From Hyalella azteca (taxonomy: Eukaryota; Arthropoda; Malacostraca; Amphipoda; Hyalellidae), in the NCBI RefSeq assembly GCF_000764305.2, contig NW_025930454.1, forward strand, positions 1 to 64,000: a stretch of DNA of 64,000 bases. Reading direction: 5' to 3'. Positions within the stretch are counted from its first letter, which is position 1. The number at the start of each line of letters is the position of its first letter. Under the pieces are notes generated by a model. It did not search any database, was not told where the DNA came from, and saw only the letters and a list, made by a program, of their open reading frames with translations. A program made the translations under genes and the position numbers. Below are positions 12,301-24,100 of this stretch, in pieces.

Positions 12301-15300
12301 GAATTTCTTCATTTGTTAACACTCATTTGTTGAAACTCGTTTGCTAACACTACACCCTAGTTTAGTGAAACGCCCAAACAAATTTCACTCAAAGTTCATA
12401 AATGTTTTAGGCACAAATATCATTATTACTAGACAAGTTTATTATTAGCAATAAGTGAGAAAAATTACATTATTAGCAATAAGTGAGAAAAGCCAATTTC
12501 CAGACAAGGTATATGTGCAATAACATCAAAGGCAAAATTGACATTTGATTTCAAGATGCGGTGGTGGAGAAAGTATCTCAAAAGGAGCCTGCTTACCTTG
12601 CTGTCCCTGACCAACAGGGCCTGATGATCGATCTGGAAAGAGGAAAGAATAAATGAGTAGAGATTAATTGCAACAGAATCTTCATATTAATGTACCAACT
12701 GCATGAATATTCACTTTTTAGAAAGGAACAAAACAAGAAGAGCTAAAGTAAAAGTTCTTTGAGTTTGCTAAAAAATAACAGTGATTTCTCAGTTTCTCCT
12801 TCTTCACAACATGTAAATTTATTAGAAAAAAGTGGTAATAATGATTAACGTAAATAATAAAAGTGGCTTGAGAAAACGTTTATTGTACCAAGAGCAACTG
12901 CAATGTTGAAACAGAACAAACCTCATGGTCTTCCGTAAGCGCCGCTTGCATGCTTTCTTTTTTCTCGAAGGTGATAAAAGCGACTTGCTTGGGTCTGTTG
13001 GTCTTGGGGCAGCGGGGCTGGAAAACCCTCGTGACTTTGCCGTACTTGGAGAAATGCTGGTGCAGCACACGCGCTGTCGTCTGCTCGCTCAGTTGGCCGA
13101 CGAAAATCTCATTCTCACCATGTATGTTGTTCAGAACTTCTGCTCCCAGGGCCTGAATTAAAATAAATTGACCAAAATAATTCATAAATATTTTTAGAAA
13201 GTGAGAATATTTTGAGTGGTACTGTCAAATCTTGCATTCACAATCATAAACACATGCAGGTTTACCTGGTAACTAGCAATCATTAAATATATTGTCAGCA
13301 GTCATACAATAAGTTTATGCTTGAATGGTTATGGTCAATCACTTAACTAATTTGCCTACAAATTACGAGAAGAGAAAATAGCAAATAGAAATGCAAACCT
13401 TACATTATATACCTATATATATTTTTCAGTACCTCAACATAATTTATTGAAAACTTTCCTCAATTTTCTAATTACAGGCACCAAAATTTACTAAATTGTT
13501 AATGTACAAACATTGATAAAAAAAGCAATTCTTATAAAAAGAGCTAAGTTGATGACTTAAAAATAATTGAAACTAATGGCAGCAAGCAGTATTCTTCAAT
13601 AGACTCACAGCTGCTCTGTTGGTTCCAACTTTCACTGTCAGGGAGCCGATCTGAAACGTATAAATGAATGTAAATGAACTATACATGTATAAATGACGGC
13701 TCTAAATTGTTTACTCAAATTTTAAACTTAATATTTTATCATTAAAAATTTTTAAACTTATTGTTGAATTATATCCATCCAAAATATCCTTGCATTTTTA
13801 CATGGACGGATACAATTAAAGTGAATTGGTGGATTTCAAAGGTTCCTGTACAATATGTACGTTACTATATTATTAGTATTAATGCTTCTTTGCACTTGAA
13901 ATTCAGAGAAAGGTAAGAATAAATTAATATGTTCAACAATGCACTAAAAAATATTGGAAATAATTAGTGGTCAACTACTGTACTTAACATATAATTCAGA
14001 AAGTTAACAGTTGATGAGTTTATACCTAAGCATTAGTCTTTTTGGTTTAGGCCAGACATTAAACCATGAGTGAATTTGAAGGTTTAAATCAAATAAACAT
14101 AGGATATCAAACTATCGATGGATATATAAATTCATTTTTATAGTTGAAATTATTAATAGATTTGGAAAAATAAAATTAACACAGAATCATCAGGAAATGG
14201 GAATTTTCATTCTAACTTTTAGAACCCTTTATATAGGTATGACAAAAACTTGGAGAGAAAATAAAAATTCAATATTAAAACCCAGAAAATGTTTACACCT
14301 TAGGAAGCAGTTAGCTTACCTTGTGAGAGGGCTGAGCTAGAGTCAAGGTCTTAGCCTCAGGAGAATTGAATACAACTTGAGCATAAGGTTTGCTGATCTT
14401 GTTGTTGGACGGACAAACAACAACATTGCAGACATGTCCAAATTGTGAGAAGTATTTCTTTAGGTCTTCACATGGCATGCCTTTCTTGATGTTGGCTACA
14501 TAAACAGTGCACCTGAACGCTTCACTCGATTTCTCTTTCTCAGGCTGCAAAAGAGAAAAAAAAATTTGTGCTTAGTTTGTATAAGGTTACAGGGAATTGA
14601 AGTTGAAAAAATTCCGGAATAAACTTCTAAACTTGGATATATTACAAGCATTTCATGATGATGGGTAAGTTTGATGACTATTTTGATAGTATACAGAAGT
14701 TCTTATGAGATAACATTACTTAATCATTCATGCCGTCCTTTCAGGATCGTTTATGTCAACAAAGCAAAATATAAGCTGGTAAGATTCAGAAGTTAAATTT
14801 CTGTTCTAAATCATTGTATATAGGTAGTCTTACATCAGTGAGGAAAAGAAATGAAATAGATGCAACAATATTATGTGTAAAATGTCTATTTCAAACATTT
14901 GTAAAGAATTTCAATGATTTGAGTGAAAGAAAAATTATGTATTTACCAACCTTATGCTTCTTGTCTTTTCGCACCAACACCTGTTCTCCTTTGATCTGCA
15001 AATGGCAATTAAGGAAATGACTTAAGCAATTGTAATTAATTTTTAGGGCTTCATGTTGAATTTATCTGCATTAGAGACATACAAATGAACAACAGTGATC
15101 TAGCATGGCATTTTCTTAATGTACCTACGGTGACCGTGCTGACCATATATTATGAACTTATCAATGCATAATATTTTGAAAAGTATTCTCAAGTGAATAT
15201 ATCTTAGAATAGGACATATTTTTGCAGTAAAAAATTAACAATTCAATTTCATCCGCATTTCTATCTCAACCTGCAAAATGTTAGAATAAACAGTTTTCTA

Positions 15301-17197
15301 TTTCAGCTTACGCACCTCGTGTTTCTTGCAGGCCAGGGCAGCACGGACTGCCTCCTTAGCTCTAAACTTGACAATGGCAAATCCTCTGTTCTTCTGAGAT
15401 GCATTTTTCTCCTTTTGAGCCATAGGAAGCACAACAGTTGAGATGACGCCAAATTTTTCAAAAGCCCTCATCACTTCAAACTTCTTAGTAGTGACTGGGA
15501 TGCTGGAAACAAATACCCCAAAGCCCTGCAAAATAAATAAGCATGAGCATTCTTCAAATCAAATAATGATAAAACTATTAAATGGAACTTTCTGCAAATT
15601 CTACAAGATTTAATTCAAGTCCACAACACAGACCTGTCTTGACCCCAAGTTATATTAGTGGAGCTAAAAGCATGAGTAATGCTTGTGGTGGTTAAATTGC
15701 CAACTCATTGTAATCAGGTTAATGACTGGTCAAGTTAAATTTACATTTATTCATCAGTGAATATTTATGTACTAAGTGAGGTTCATCAGGCCTCAAGACA
15801 GCACAAAGAATACCTAAGTCCCTAGAAATTAAAAAATATCAATCTAGAATGGCCATTGTAGATAATTACTACTACAGTTCGAAACAATGGATTTTTCAGC
15901 TGTCAGCAATACTAAATCATTACAACCATTAGCTCTCTCTGGCATTTGATCAACAATTGATGAAATTTCATTTCCTAAATATGTCTTGGTAAGTTGATTT
16001 GTGTGCCCTTTAAATCCAACAGATAAAATATTAATTATCTATAGGTACCAGACTGCTGAACTAATTAATGAGCATTTGGTGAGGTAGACAAACAATATTA
16101 ATGTAGAATTTGATGGCATCAAGCTCAACTGAATAGTATACATTAAAACATGTTGTGGTTCATTTATACTGTAGGTAGTTTAGAAAGAAAAAGAAAGATT
16201 ATTTTTAGAGCATGAATGATTTCAAAATCTGATCCAACAATGAACTTTTTGTCAATGCTCATGCTCCAAGTTTTTCTTGAAGTATATGTATATATAGATA
16301 ACAATAACCAAGAACCAGAAACTATATCAGTAACTTCCAATCTGTTCTATTGGTAAAAATAAAAGGCTGAGGTTGTAAATTTTTATCCCCATCAAGACTA
16401 CAAGGTGTTAGCTCAACAATAAATCAGGGTCATTTGAACACAAAATACTTCTGGCCCAAATAAAAAAAAACAAAATTATAACTTCTATTACAAAAATTCT
16501 TCTTCAAGGATATCACTTGTATTAATGGCACGTACCTGCAAAATGTTGTAATTAACTGAGCCAGAAGAACAAATTTAATTTTAAATAATATTTGGAGCAG
16601 GTTAAAGCCTTTTGATTGTCTAGAGGAGAAAAATTTCCAGCCGTGATAGAAATGGTATAAAACCACAAAATGGCATAACTTAATCAATAAAATCCTTCTG
16701 CCAAGTCTTGGAAGACTCAAATTTTGAAGTCTGTAGTTTAACACATAGATGATACACACTGGAACTGCTACAATTATATGGATTAAAATAATTTGATAAA
16801 TTGATTGAAACAATTTTATAGTAGGTAAATTAAAATATAAAATAAAAACTAATAGTAACTAAGGAGAATATCTTATTCTCTAACTTACTTCATCTGCAAA
16901 GTTGTCAGTCTTCTTCTTTTTTGATAATGTTGGACAAGCTGCTTCATCTTTGGATTCATCTGCATTATCTTCAGAGGAACGTTTGCGCTTCTTCTCAATT
17001 TTTTTATTCAAGTTCCTCTCACTTTGTAAAGAAGTTTTCTTGTCAATTCCACTATGAATATCTTTGGCCAGTAACTCTGATTTGTGTTCAGATTCAATCT
17101 CATTTTTAATCTTTGAATTTAATAGACCCACTTTTTCTTTTTTATTCTTCCTTGTTTCTGTCTTGCTTCCTAACTTTTTAACTTTCAATTTTGCCAT
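9333..17197 (-). CDS. Gene A: four-RRM protein with Lys-rich N-terminus and long acidic tail
   Basis: Eleven coding exons: 17197-16889, 15525-15316, 14995-14951, 14544-14320, 13650-13609, 13152-12922, 12632-12597, 12145-12104, 11093-10887, 10038-10003 and 9824-9333. Every intron is phase 0, giving about 624 residues. Residues 1-103 are Lys-rich (KKIEKKRKRSSED, NLS-like). Four RRMs follow at about 104-188, 189-277, 278-366 and 381-461, with RNP2/RNP1 pairs VFVSSI/RGFAIVKF, VYVANI/KPYAQVVF, IFVGQL/KQVAFITF and IFVARV/HSYGLVFF. In each, beta-4 (IKGEQVLVR, IGSLTVKVG, IDHQALLVR, IDGRTLFVK) is a separate 36-45 nt exon. Residues 462-624 are an Asp-rich tail. The overall plan is that of an inverted nucleolin (acid at the C-terminus), so nucleolar RNA binding or ribosome biogenesis is a reasonable inference. 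The RRMs look SLIRP-like by recall. Aromatic residues are missing at some RNP positions, so affinity may vary. No orthologue name can be given. Confidence 0.88.
9345..9755 (-). repeat. Coding minisatellite in the acidic tail of gene A
   Basis: The tail is built from imperfect units such as EDDSDDQGQDDGDDD, with longer periods of about 23 residues (69 bases). Unit edges are multiples of three, so the frame is kept. Antisense frames through this stretch are artefacts of the repeat. Confidence 0.8.
11491..11734. mobile_element. MITE with about 28-bp inverted ends in a gene A intron
   Basis: The left end reads ggggccggattatcaaagc and then ttcgtaac. The right end is its reverse complement with two or three changes (gaagttttgataatacggcccc). 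An internal copy of the same motif (ggcattatcaaaactttcg) begins near 11573. The element is about 240 bp, non-coding, and sits in the intron between 11094 and 12103. No unambiguous target duplication was found. Confidence 0.75.
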
Positions 17198-17254
17198 TTT
17201 TGCTCAATTCATAAAACCAGAAGCACAGCAATGAGATTCATAAAGAAATCAAGC
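17198..17254 (-). other. 5' UTR segment of gene A with upstream acceptor
   Basis: On the minus strand TTTGTGTTGCAG|GC marks a good acceptor at 17254, so the start-codon exon probably continues a spliced leader whose first exon lies upstream. The ATG at 17197 has an A at -3 and G at +4. Confidence 0.45.
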
Positions 17255-17445
17255 CTGCAACACAAATAATATTTATATTAATTATATGTGCCTATATAAT
17301 TATATGAATTGCAGGTGGTACAGTGGTACTCATTGGTCTTGGCAAAGGGCCCCTGGTCTTGGTGACAGGAGTGGCGCCCTTTGCCCCCTTGCGGTTGTAA
17401 CAGGAGACAGAACTTCTTAAGAATTTAAATAATTTAATTTTAGAT

Positions 17446-17610
17446 CAAAGACGTTAAGGAGCGCATCTGGGTCCAAAATCAACAATTTTGGCTTTTCCAG
17501 TTTTTAGTCTCATCTTAAAGCTGACATTCTGACCTATCCAACGGTACCAAAACGATCTCTGTACATTGATTTATGCATTCACAACAGATCGCAAAAGGGC
17601 AAGGAGTGGT
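17446..17610 (+). repeat. TTAA-GGAGCG repeat, copy 1
   Basis: It begins ttaaggagcgcatctggg and continues with ttttggcttttccagttttt, tctcatcttaaagct. The same order of motifs recurs at 20783-20840 and, in part, at 20836-20900. An inverted terminus (agatgctccccttaa) lies at 20521-20537. These behave like ends of a TTAA-inserting element family. Confidence 0.55.
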
Positions 17611-17629
17611 AGAGTTCTTTAACATTTAA

Positions 17630-19356
17630 CCCATTAATGCCGAGCGGTTCCATTTGGAACCAGAGGAAAAAAATGGATTCATAATAAAATTGTATGGTCA
17701 AATCAATATACTAGTGGATGTGTAGGTTTGATACACATCTTGTACATGTTCTGGCAACGTTTGGTTCTGCTGCACCGACTACTCCCTGCTCAGTTAACAT
17801 TAAAAGATTGTAAGTACCGGGTGTCAGACAGAAGAGCTTGACATCATTGCAGAGAAAGGTAAGTAGTTCGTTCTAAAAATATATTATTTATAAGTTAGAT
17901 GCAGAATTTTATCAACAAAGATAGTACTTTTAATGCTGTATATGGTATTATGTGATATAATGTTTCTAAAGTCATTTAGATCATGAAATATTTTGTCTGG
18001 TTCCAAATGGAACCGCTCGGCAGTAGTGTAAGCATTCCGGTCATATCATTTTCCCAGTAGATTACTATGTGATATAGTTACGCATTGTATTTCAAAAACT
18101 GGTTTGTATTTAGAAATTATTTATTTAGATCTTAGATCTACAGTTTTTCTGTTATTTATTAGTGAACTATTATCTTTAGAGCTGTTAGGAGTATATATCC
18201 CGAAAGTTGATATATTTGGAATTAGGTACGTACGTAGAACACTTCAATTTTTCATCCAAGTCACTTTTTTCTAGTTGTATTTTTGGCAGATCATCACATG
18301 AAATAATTAAGATTTCGATAGAAGAATAACACAAAGATCAGATATTTGCGATTGAACCTTTCACAGAAGCAGCAACAAACAAAACATACTGAGATTCAGA
18401 TAACTCAGATGACGCAGCCACTAGCAATTCTGCTCGCCGATCGAGAATAGTCATTGTAGCAACAGTAATTGCCAAATGTGAAAACAATGACTATCGACAG
18501 AGAAGAAAGTCATCTGTGGTCGACATGGCCACATTATACTACGATATATACGTGGCTAGCCCGTGAGTTTTAGTTATAAACTTTGGCCAGCAGATAAATC
18601 AGATGATATTTTTCTGCTATTGAAGCCAATTGGCACATCTAATAGAAAAATAAACTTATTCATGGGCTGGAACATGGATTGGTCCCATAAACACGATACA
18701 ATTGGTCCCAAGCCAACATATTATATATGTGTGATATCTATTCTGGTTTCATTTGGCTTCTCAAAAATTTTGAAAAAAAAAAAAGAATGGCTATTGCAAT
18801 AAATTTTCAAAAATATCGGTTAGGAAATGCAATAATGCAGGAGACCCTAAATAAAACAATCAGGGTCTATAGTGCACCCTTCTACTTCGATCCTTGATGA
18901 AGTGCAATACAACAATCAACAACATCGGCCAGCAAAGAGACATCAGAAGCGATGTAAATGCAGTGCTTCGTAAACAATGTTGACAACGCACCCACAAACA
19001 TTCGTAAAATGGGAAACCTTCCTATTCATTTTGAATGAATGGAAGCATTTTATGCTAAACATTGAATTGTATTCTGCCATGATTGGTTTATCATCAGTAT
19101 TGTCCATTATGAATACGTATACTATTACGTATTATCCATTATGAACAACCTTGCTTGATTTACTATCGGAAAAAGTGTTGTTTGAAGAAATGTTATGTTA
19201 ATGCCGAGCGGTTCCATATGGAACCAAGCTATAATTTTTCACATACAACGAAAAATAAAAATATGAACATACTTTTTGCTTATTACCATCACAAATGATA
19301 ATATTCTCACAAGGAACCGAAAAAAAATTCAGAAAATAATTCTCGTCATTAATGGG
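17630..19356. mobile_element. piggyBac-type element with TTAA target sites, non-autonomous
   Basis: TTAA stands at 17626-17629 and 19357-19360. The ends are inverted: CCCATTAATGCCGAG on the left, and the reverse complement of CCCATTAATGACGAG on the right. CCC/GGG ends and TTAA duplications are diagnostic of the piggyBac superfamily. Subterminal GGTTCC-NNNN-GGAACC palindromes preceded by gccgagc occur at 17646, 17999 (inverted) and 19210. About 1.73 kb long; a short Asp-rich peptide near 18400 resembles piggyBac N-termini, but no intact transposase is present. Confidence 0.85.
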
Positions 19357-19518
19357 TTAATATAGGGAATAATTGCCGCAGTGCACCTTAAATAGCTAGT
19401 CTTCACACTCTCCGCTCCAGTAACCCTTCTGCAGTCATGTGGGATGGTTTGCGCACCATCGTTCACACCCTCCTTGACAGAAACTAAGCTCCAGTATAAT
19501 CTTGTCTTGCATCCTTGA

Positions 19519-19857
19519 ATGCTGATTTTGAGGCACCTTGGACTTAGTCAGGCTCTCCTGAACATTGACACTTATAGTCACCAGAAAACTATCTCCTCCT
19601 ACAGTTTTGATGCTACAGCAATGAGAGATATACCATTCAATTTGAAAATAAAAGATCAAGAGATTGGTTGCATATTTTTTAATTTTTTTTATAGTTTTGA
19701 AAATATTTTGGAAAAAGGGGATATTGAAAAATTTTCAAAAATCTTACAAAAAATGCCCCCACGCCCACAAAAATATGAATTTCTAAAAAAGCTACAAAGA
19801 ATTGCTAGATATGGTCTTTACGCATCGAATAATATGTATCTCGATGTTGTAGCATGA
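19519..19857 (+). CDS. Unidentified open frame of up to 112 codons inside a repeat block
   Basis: The frame stays open in AT-rich DNA and encodes IDTYSHQKTISSYSFD, RDIPFNLKIKDQEIG and a charged C-terminal half (EKGDIEKFSKILQKMPPR, ARYGLYASNNMYLDVVA). The real start is unclear; the first ATG and an internal ATG near 19621 are both possible. I recognise no family. It lies between the piggyBac element and a set of tandem repeats, and may be the remnant coding part of a larger TTAA-flanked element. It could also be spurious. Confidence 0.3.
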   Translation: MLILRHLGLSQALLNIDTYSHQKTISSYSFDATAMRDIPFNLKIKDQEIGCIFFNFFYSFENILEKGDIEKFSKILQKMPPRPQKYEFLKKLQRIARYGLYASNNMYLDVVA

Positions 19858-19926
19858 AAATCCTAGGAGATAGATTTCTACAGTACCCCCTTTTTGGCTG
19901 TTTTCTAAGAACTTCAGGTTTTATTT

Positions 19927-20766
19927 CATTTTTACAACACTTCTCTTTTACTTCATTTCTTGTTGTTTGTTTGTTTGTCTGTCTGCCACAAATCTTATAA
20001 TCAATATTTAACACACTTCTACCTGTCCAATCAATCTGAAATTTTGCACACTTGCATTAAGTTGGAGACAATGCATGAATCAATTGACAAAATAAATAAT
20101 TTTGAAAATTAAAAAAAATTTTCAATATTAAAAAAAATTGACAAAATAATATTGTCAGCTAGGTACAAATGTTTTAAATGACATTTGACACACTTCCACC
20201 TGTCCAATTGATCTGAAATTTTGCATACTTGTGTGAAGTCAGAGGCAATGCATGAATCAATTGACAGAATAAATAATTTTGAAAAAAAAATTATATATTA
20301 AAAAAATTTGAAAAATTAATTTTTTTAATTTTCAAAAATAAAATGAGAAATTCATTGTACATCTTTAACATTGGAAACACTGGATTCCTTAAAAGCTTTA
20401 GAAATGTATATTGTTAAAAAAATTTATATGAACAAAAGTCTTTGATTAGCTTTATGATTTACATATATGTACCAAGTTTCAAAGTGATCCGTCTGTTTAT
20501 AAAAAAGCTTTTCTGGGATTCAGATGCTCCCCTTAAGACAATAGTCACCCCAAATTATAGTGAAAAATCAGAGATTTTTTGGAATCGGTTCATTTTACAT
20601 CACTTCTCTTTAACTTCACTTCTTGTTTGTCTGTCTGCTACAAATCTTATAATCAATATTTACCACACTTCCACCTGTCCAATCAATCTGAAATTTGGCA
20701 CACTTGCATAAAGTTGGAGACAATGCATCAATCAATTGACAGAATAAATAATTTTATAAATTAAAT
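19927..20766 (+). repeat. Repeat block with three copies of a ~100-bp unit
   Basis: The unit (cacttccacctgtccaatc, atctgaaattttgcacactt, agttggagacaatgcatgaa, tcaattgacagaataaata) occurs at about 20012-20095, 20187-20275 and 20667-20760. The first and third copies also share the preceding 80 bases (cacttctctt, tttgtctgtctgc, cacaaatcttataatcaat). Between them a right-hand terminus (agatgctccccttaa) ends at 20537. It is part of a degenerate mobile element. Confidence 0.7.
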
Positions 20767-20782
20767 TTTTTTTCATTATTGA

Positions 20783-20955
20783 GGGGAGCGTCTGGCCAAA
20801 ATTTGGGGATTTTGGCTTTTCCAGTTTTAGTTTCATCTTAAGGGGAGCGTCTCCCGAAAAATCGAAAATTTTCACTTTTTGGGTTTTTACACTCATTTTA
20901 AAGCTTAGAAAATTACGCTTCTAACGAGACTAAACTTGTCTCTCTACGTCGTCTG
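20783..20955 (+). repeat. Two further TTAA-GGGGAGCGTCT repeat copies, upstream of PDIA3
   Basis: ggggagcgtctggcc near 20785 and ttaaggggagcgtctccc near 20836 are adjacent related copies of the repeat at 17446. They end about 160 bases before the PDIA3 start codon, so they border or form part of its 5' region. No CCAAT-N9-CCACG ER stress element was seen between here and the ATG. Confidence 0.55.
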
Positions 20956-21116
20956 GTTCTCGTACACCAGCCAACAGAAGCAAGCCGGTACCGCAAGCCA
21001 GCCTCAGCAGGTAACCAGCACGCTGGCAACCGGCTTTCACTGTGTACGTACCCTAAGAGAGGTCACACCGGTGTAAACATTGAGCTGTGGAATTCAACGT
21101 TTACAGCACATTTACG

Positions 21117-24100
21117 ATGGAATTAAAACTAATCATCGTTGCATCTTTGTTGGCATTTGTAGCTGCTGAGTCATCTGATGTGCTTGAATTGACAGATGCT
21201 GATTTCGACAGCAAACTTGCCACAATTGATACCGCTCTTGTAATGTTTTATGTTCCTTGGTAAGTACGCTGTACAATGCTATTTTAGTTAGCTATAGATT
21301 CATTCGATTCGTAGACTTGAAATGGTTTCAACTTTGCCGGTTATGAAGCATGATGAATCATTCAGATTTCACTTTGTCTTAGTATTTTATATTTAAATCG
21401 TCCAACACCTTACATTTTTATCACAATCCATTGAGAATCAACCATCAATAAGACTTAAGAGTCTTAAGACTAAACTCTGAGGCTCTGAGTGAGCCATCAT
21501 GTTGTGAGTTTATGTTGGAATCGACCGTTAAACTTCCGTTGGCTTGTTCATCAACATTTCAAAAATATTCTATTGATGAAATTATTAAACCATACTTTTT
21601 CTCAATGCCTTCTATTTATGTACAGGTGTGGCCACTGCAAAAGACTGAAGCCTGAATTCGCCCGAGCATCTACAGACCTCAAAGACAACGACCCTCCTGT
21701 GATCCTTGTTCAGGTGCTTTTACAACATGCCTAATGGTTGATATTTGTGAACTTTTGTTGTCATTGCTTCAGATAATTGCAAATATGTTTATAGTCAGAC
21801 TTGTCATGAGCTCTAGCTGCTCTACAGCATCTAGGACTGCTACTCTACGGTCCTACATTAAGTCTGAATGGCTTAATTGTCAATTTGTCAGTAATAAGTA
21901 ACTGACTTGATTTTTATAGGGAATTTGGCAGAGTAAATTAATTTTAAAAGTTGGATCATAAAATTACTTGCATTGATATAACAAACTATTTCCATATCAC
22001 AAAATTTGCATTATAATCACAATTTTTGTCTCTTTTAATGTTTAAATAGTGAAGTTCATTGATGCCTAGGTCCTGGCCTAGAGAATAGAGTAAATTTCTA
22101 CCTCTCCCATCAAGCAGCAAACAGAAAGACTTCATAGGTAGGTATGCCTTTAATGTCTGTAAGTGAAATGTGTTGAGTGCTCTTATTTTTTCCTTTAGCG
22201 TTTGAAAATTTGGATGATGAATAATCTTTTCAATGAAACCAGGCCTGGCAGGCCACGTTGTGGTCAGGATGATTTCTTTGAACTTTCACTTTCTTCAAAT
22301 TTTATTCTTGTACAGCACTACTTTGAACAATCCAAGAAATCTTAGATTTTCCATGTATTAGGAAAAAAGCGAAGAGGAAGTTAAAATAATGCTTTTCTGC
22401 AGGTGGATTGTACTGAGGCTGGCAAAGACACCTGCAGCAGGTTTGGTGTGACAGGCTACCCCACTGTGAAGATCTTCAAGGGAGGTGAACTCTCCTCTGA
22501 CTACAATGGCCCCAGAGAATACAGTGAGTGTCAAGCATGGTTATTTTTTTCATTCAGTCATAAATCTGATGTCATTTGATCGAAATGCACTAAAAATTAT
22601 CTATTGGTTTTCTTAATGCAATACTTAAGGCTGAATAATTGCAAGTTATATTTAATATTTTATTCTCACCTCCCTATATACTCTTATTACTCTCATTCTT
22701 ATGATAGCGGCGATGATAAATCTGCTGTTGTTGAGTGCACCAATCCTGTAACAGGTCCAGACAACGTGCCATGCATTGATATGCTCATGCCTGCGTTTTG
22801 TTTCAGATGGTATTGTCAAGTTCATGAAGTCTCAAGTTGGGCCTGCATCAAAGGAATTGAAGAACTTGGCTGACACTGAAACTTTCTTGGCCAAGAATGA
22901 AGTTGGCGTTGTTTACTTTGGTGATGGCTCTCTTAAAGGTGAGTTTGGTGGGGGTGACTATTAATTCTGGTGAGAATGCTCTTTGATAAAGCTGTCCCAA
23001 ATCTTTTCATTTAAATTAATTTTTTTCTGTTTGACTGTAATTAATTGTTTGCCAAATAAACATTTGTTTTATGAACTTCACACGGTGAAGGCTTTACCTC
23101 AGTTTCAATTCATTTGTTAACGCTTTCTACTTTGTTCCTGTTTTTTATAGCTGTTTTCCTGAAGGCCGCTGACATGATGCGCGAGAAAATTAGGTTTGCT
23201 CACGTGTCAGATGAAGAGACCCTGAAGAAATACGACGCCAAGGATGCCATCATCCTCTTCAGGCCTAAGGTTATGAGCAACAAATTTGAGCCTGACTTCG
23301 TCAAGTATGAAGGCTCTGAGGATAAAACTGAGATTAAGAAGTTCATCAACGAAAATTAGTAAGTGTACAATAGTGATATATGTAACTTAACTTGTTGAAA
23401 CCGTCAAATGCGTTGAGTCTTTATGCATTGTTGTGATTACCAATGTATTCTTGAGTAATATGAGTATCATGTGCTGCACTTGATAGCCACCAGTTGAAAT
23501 TGAGTTATTTCATTTTTATCGTACAGCTCCTCCCTCAATCTAACACCTTTTAGATTTATTTGATCCGTATTATAACTCACATGAACGGCGATGATGCAAG
23601 TTTTATCAATTTTATTAATATAATACCGTATTATTATATTATATTAATATATCATTTTTTAATATTAATTAAATGGCATATTAATTTTCTGACTGGACAC
23701 ATATTTACAGCCATGCAGATATTTCATTTCAAATTCTAATGGACTCCAATCTGTGTCCATGGCGTGGCTCTTTTTCCACGTTTGAGTTTGTTCTTCTGAT
23801 CGATGAATTTTGACAGCCATGGCCTGGTCGGTCTGCGCACAACAGATACATCAGGGGACTTCATCGCACCGCTGGTGATCGCTTACTTCAATGTCGACTA
23901 CGTCAAGAACCCCAAGGGCGCCAACTACTGGCGCAACAGAGTTCTCAAGGTTTGTGTGTCACTGGCATGGCCTCTTGTTGAGGCATCAGGAATGAGGGCA
24001 AAAAGTAGACATTAGAGCATTAGCAGATGTTAAGCCAAATCTACTATTGCCAATGAAGAATGAGTTTTTTTATAATAATTAATATTTTGGCTAAAGAAAC

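Noticed and set aside
23580..23700. Box C/D snoRNA in a PDIA3 intron (cgatgatg ... ctga)
   Set aside because: The boxes are about 100 bases apart with no terminal stem, and the space between is an AT palindrome.
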